Below the pieces are notes generated by a model. The model did not search any database. It saw nothing but the letters and a program-made list of their open reading frames with translations, and was not told the DNA's origin. A DNA stretch of 41,114 bases from Idiomarina baltica OS145. Its GTDB lineage: Bacteria > Pseudomonadota > Gammaproteobacteria > Enterobacterales > Alteromonadaceae. Shown here in pieces: positions 38,620 through 41,114 of the stretch (position 1 is the first letter of the stretch; each line of letters begins with the position of its first letter). The stretch covers positions 288,144-329,257 of the forward strand of contig NZ_CH672404.1 in NCBI RefSeq assembly GCF_000152885.1. Direction: 5' to 3'. A program made the translations under genes and the position numbers.

Positions 38620-39956
38620 CAGAAAGGAAATATTTTGGTACCGATGGTGTACGTGGGTTGGTTGGAGAACATCCTATTACACCTGAGTTTGCGGTTAAAC
38701 TTGGTTGGGCTGCCGGTAAAGTGTTGGCGGCAAAGGGAACACGCAAGGTACTCGTGGGTAAGGATACTCGCATCAGCGGCTATATGCTCGAATCGGCACT
38801 TGAAGCCGGTTTGTCCGCTGCAGGGGTGAATGTTGACTTTTTAGGTCCCATGCCAACACCGGGTATTGCTTATCTGACCCGCACTTTCCGCGCGGCAGCA
38901 GGCATTGTTATCAGTGCATCGCACAATCCATACTATGACAATGGTATTAAATTCTTTGCCGATAACGGTCATAAGCTGCCCGATCAAGTTGAGTTAGATA
39001 TCGAACATTTGATTGACCAACCCATGGATTGTGTCGCATCCGAACATTTAGGTCGCGCCAATCGTATCAACGACGCGGCGGGCCGATACATTGAGTTTTG
39101 TAAAAGTGCATTTCCGAGCCACTTGTCATTAACGGGGATGCACATTGTCGTCGATTGTGCCCACGGCGCGACTTATCATATCGCACCGAACGTGTTTAGA
39201 GAGCTTGGTGCCAAAGTCACTGAAGTCGGTACTCGACCCGACGGACTTAATATTAATAAAGAGTGTGGTGCAACTCATCTAGATGCACTACAGCAGGAAG
39301 TACTGAAACAGAAAGCACATGTAGGTATAGCGCTCGATGGTGACGGTGATCGTATTATGATGGTCAGCGACAAAGGGCGTATTCTGGATGGCGACGAAAT
39401 ACTCTACGTGCTCATGGTTAACGCACTTCGCTCAGGAACCCTGAAGGGGGGTGTTGTTGGTACTTTGATGAGTAACTTTGCCCTTGAACAGGCGTGCCAA
39501 TCACTTGATGTTCCCTTTATTCGCGCAAAGGTCGGTGACCGCTACGTTATTGAGCAATTGAAGGCGAACGATTGGGCGTTGGGGGGAGAAAGCTCAGGGC
39601 ATATTATCAATCGCGATTTCCATACGACAGGCGATGGTATACTCGCCGGCCTGCAAGTACTCGCGGCCATGGTCGCGGAAGACAGTGACATCGAAACATT
39701 ACTGGACGGGTTTAAAAAGTTACCGCAGACATTAGTGAATGTTCGGTATCCGTCAGGTGCTGACCCGCTTAACAGTCCTCAGGTTAAAGCTGTTGTTGCT
39801 GAAGTAGAAACCGCGTTGGCTGGAAAAGGGCGTGTGTTGTTGCGGAAATCGGGCACGGAGCCAGTTATTCGGGTCATGGTGGAAGGCGCTGATACGCGTG
39901 CCGTGAAAACGTTTGCACAGCAGATTGCCCAAGAAGTCGAGGCGGCTACAAAATAG
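38616..39956 (+). CDS. glmM: Phosphoglucosamine mutase GlmM
   Basis: Converts glucosamine-6-phosphate to glucosamine-1-phosphate for peptidoglycan and lipopolysaccharide. The 446-residue product has the phospho-serine S102 in [15 protein letters not shown], the metal loop [12 protein letters not shown], the sugar loop GGESSGHII and the phosphate loop [17 protein letters not shown]. The start is GTG (GTG ACA GAA AGG), with AAGGAG 7 bases upstream, overlapping the folP stop by 4 bases. Confidence 0.97.
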   Translation: MTERKYFGTDGVRGLVGEHPITPEFAVKLGWAAGKVLAAKGTRKVLVGKDTRISGYMLESALEAGLSAAGVNVDFLGPMPTPGIAYLTRTFRAAAGIVISASHNPYYDNGIKFFADNGHKLPDQVELDIEHLIDQPMDCVASEHLGRANRINDAAGRYIEFCKSAFPSHLSLTGMHIVVDCAHGATYHIAPNVFRELGAKVTEVGTRPDGLNINKECGATHLDALQQEVLKQKAHVGIALDGDGDRIMMVSDKGRILDGDEILYVLMVNALRSGTLKGGVVGTLMSNFALEQACQSLDVPFIRAKVGDRYVIEQLKANDWALGGESSGHIINRDFHTTGDGILAGLQVLAAMVAEDSDIETLLDGFKKLPQTLVNVRYPSGADPLNSPQVKAVVAEVETALAGKGRVLLRKSGTEPVIRVMVEGADTRAVKTFAQQIAQEVEAATK

Positions 39957-39965
39957 GCAGTCAGT

Positions 39966-40023
39966 GCGCGGGAATGAAATTGGTGCTTGTAACTTTGGTT
40001 TGCATCAGCTAATATTCCCGCGC
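39966..40023. repeat. 10-bp inverted repeat flanking the tpiA promoter
   Basis: GCGCGGGAAT (39966-39975) and ATTCCCGCGC (40014-40023) are perfect inverted copies separated by 38 bases. The right copy overlaps the candidate -10 and start site of tpiA, so it may be a two-site operator or, for the glmM transcript, a large hairpin. Confidence 0.55.
39987..40015 (+). promoter_or_regulatory. Candidate promoter for tpiA-secG
   Basis: TTGTAA (39987-39992), a 17-base spacer and TAATAT (40010-40015) fit sigma-70. Transcription would begin near 40022, about 20 bases before tpiA, with an AGAGAGGAG ribosome binding site in between. Confidence 0.6.
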
Positions 40024-40042
40024 CTTAAAGAGAGGAGCTTAA

Positions 40043-40801
40043 ATGTCTAACGCGTCACTGGTTATTGCCAACTGGAAAATGAACGGTAACCGAGCACTCA
40101 CTCGCAATATGAGTGAAGTTCTGCGTGACAACCAAGCTGACTTTAAAGGTGTAAATGTGGTCATATGTCCACCGTACACGCTGCTGTCTGAAATGGCAGG
40201 GCACATCTATTACGATGATGTCGCGTTAGGTGCGCAGAACGTGAGCGAGTATGAAAGCGGAGCGCATACTGGTGAAGTCTCTGTTGCGATGTTGCAAGAA
40301 TTAGGCGTCGAGTATGTCTTGCTTGGGCATTCTGAACGTCGCGCCGAGCAACACGAAAGCGACCAATTGGTTGCTGCCAAAGCGGCCACTGTAACCCAAG
40401 CTGGGTTGACCGCAGTGATTTGTGTTGGCGAAGATAAAGCACAGCGCGAGGCTGACAATACATGGTCAGTCATCCAAGCTCAGCTCGAAAAGAGTCTGGC
40501 TGGATTAAGTGCAAAGCAAATGGCACGTGTTGTGGTAGCTTATGAGCCGATTTGGGCTATTGGTACCGGTGAGACAGCATCGCCCGCGCAGGCACAAGAA
40601 GTACATGCAAAAATTCGTGGTTGGTTAGTTGAAAACTACCAACAAGTTGGAGCCAAAACTCCACTTTTATACGGTGGCTCAGTAAAAGCGAATAATGCTG
40701 AGTCATTGTTTTCAGAAGCAGATATAAATGGTGGTTTGATTGGTGGCGCAAGCCTAAATGGCGAAGATTTCTGCGCTATCTGTCGAGCAGCCAAGGGATA
40801 A
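40043..40801 (+). CDS. tpiA: Triosephosphate isomerase
   Basis: Interconverts dihydroxyacetone phosphate and glyceraldehyde-3-phosphate. The 252-residue barrel has the active-site lysine in ANWKMNG, the catalytic histidine in LLGHSERR, the catalytic glutamate in AYEPIWAIGTG and the phosphate-binding LLYGGSVKANNA. The ATG at 40043 has GAGAGGAG upstream. Its place between glmM and secG, not next to other glycolytic genes, is shared with many Pseudomonadales and Alteromonadales. secG starts 5 bases after its stop. Confidence 0.98.
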   Translation: MSNASLVIANWKMNGNRALTRNMSEVLRDNQADFKGVNVVICPPYTLLSEMAGHIYYDDVALGAQNVSEYESGAHTGEVSVAMLQELGVEYVLLGHSERRAEQHESDQLVAAKAATVTQAGLTAVICVGEDKAQREADNTWSVIQAQLEKSLAGLSAKQMARVVVAYEPIWAIGTGETASPAQAQEVHAKIRGWLVENYQQVGAKTPLLYGGSVKANNAESLFSEADINGGLIGGASLNGEDFCAICRAAKG

Positions 40802-40806
40802 AGTTT

Positions 40807-41067
40807 ATGTTTGAAGTATTGATGGTGATGTTTCTCATTGTAGCCATTGTTCTTATTGGCTTCATCATGATACAGCAGGGTAAAGGCGCAGATATGGGCG
40901 CCTCATTTGGCTCAGGCGCATCAAACACGGTGTTTGGTTCGTCAGGTTCTGGTAACTTCTTGAGTCGTACCACTGCCATTTTAGCTGTCATATTTTTTGT
41001 GTTGGCTCTAGTGCTTGGCAATTTATCAACGTCGGTTTCAGATTCGTCTGAAGATTCTCTGACTTGA
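40807..41067 (+). CDS. secG: Preprotein translocase subunit SecG
   Basis: Small inner-membrane protein that supports SecYE-dependent export. The 86-residue product has two membrane helices (about 2-22 and 54-74) separated by the conserved loop QQGKGADMGASFGSGASNTVFGSSGSGNFLS (key pieces GKGADMGASFG and TVFGSSGSGNFL). E. coli SecG has 110 residues, so the tail after the second helix is short here. The stop is TGA at 41065-41067; another frame stays open past it to the window end and would encode a P/Q/E-rich tail as in other SecG proteins, so the end may be affected by a frameshift. Confidence 0.95.
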   Translation: MFEVLMVMFLIVAIVLIGFIMIQQGKGADMGASFGSGASNTVFGSSGSGNFLSRTTAILAVIFFVLALVLGNLSTSVSDSSEDSLT

Positions 41068-41086
41068 GCGCACCTGAGCAGCAAAC

Positions 41087-41109
41087 GCCACCTGTTGAAG
41101 ACAGATGGC
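41087..41109. other. Hairpin downstream of secG
   Basis: GCCA-C-CTGT / ACAG-A-TGGC with a TGAAG loop gives nine stem positions with one C-A mismatch. No T-run follows in the five remaining bases, so it is not a demonstrated terminator. The tRNA-Leu gene that often follows secG is not present before the window ends. Confidence 0.35.
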
Positions 41110-41114
41110 CAACA

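Noticed and set aside
40161-40463. Minus-strand open frames inside tpiA
   Set aside because: They follow the codon pattern of tpiA in another frame, lack ribosome binding sites and resemble no known protein.
41068-41114. tRNA-Leu expected after secG
   Set aside because: The remaining 47 bases do not form an acceptor stem, D-arm or anticodon arm of a tRNA; the gene may lie beyond the window.
1-41114. CRISPR arrays, insertion sequences, rRNA
   Set aside because: No regularly spaced direct repeats, transposase reading frames or rRNA-like segments were seen on either strand.

Overview
This 41 kb window is a dense piece of housekeeping chromosome from a gammaproteobacterium. The order dapB-carAB-greA, then yhbY/rlmE-ftsH-folP-glmM-tpiA-secG, and a grpE-dnaK-dnaJ block next to recN-bamE, is typical of Alteromonadales. 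Protein sequence, mid GC content and the presence of tpiA between glmM and secG suggest an Idiomarina/Pseudidiomarina-like marine bacterium; this assignment is inference. I see no insertion sequence, prophage, CRISPR array, rRNA or tRNA, and no gene-free stretch longer than about 200 bp.

Layout. (1) 1-1875: ppiD, a periplasmic folding factor, closed by a bidirectional terminator. (2) 1961-8912, minus strand: a six-gene MoxR/Bat operon (MoxR ATPase, DUF58, DUF4381, BatA, a BatB-BatC fusion, BatD) with nearly every junction overlapping. (3) 9112-12548, plus: fadI-fadJ, the beta-oxidation complex, behind a near-perfect FadR operator. (4) 12539-15946, minus: a large membrane-bound GGDEF-EAL protein whose end overlaps fadJ. 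(5) 16052-21887, minus: nadK, recN (SOS-controlled, with an array of LexA half-sites), bamE and an M16 protease. (6) 22032-26872, plus: grpE, dnaK, dnaJ and a LoiP-like lipoprotein protease, with sigma-32 type promoters before grpE and dnaK. (7) 26997-34057, plus: a dicarboxylate/amino-acid symporter overlapping dapB, then carA-carB-greA. carA has a probable TTG start and a terminator-like leader hairpin. (8) 34187-34708: an uncharacterised protein with a phage CI-repressor-like helix-turn-helix domain. (9) 34705-41067: yhbY (minus), then rlmE-ftsH with a sigma-32 type promoter, and folP-glmM-tpiA-secG.

The genes form themes: protein quality control (PpiD, GrpE/DnaK/DnaJ, LoiP-like, FtsH, M16, BamE), stress response (RecN, sigma-32, GreA), and core metabolism (NAD kinase, fatty acid oxidation, lysine, carbamoyl phosphate, folate, amino sugars, glycolysis). 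No clearly new multi-gene system is visible. The most notable items are the orphan CI-like regulator at 34187, the carAB leader hairpin, the recN LexA half-site array, the BatB-BatC fusion and a possible alternative reading frame after secG at the window edge.
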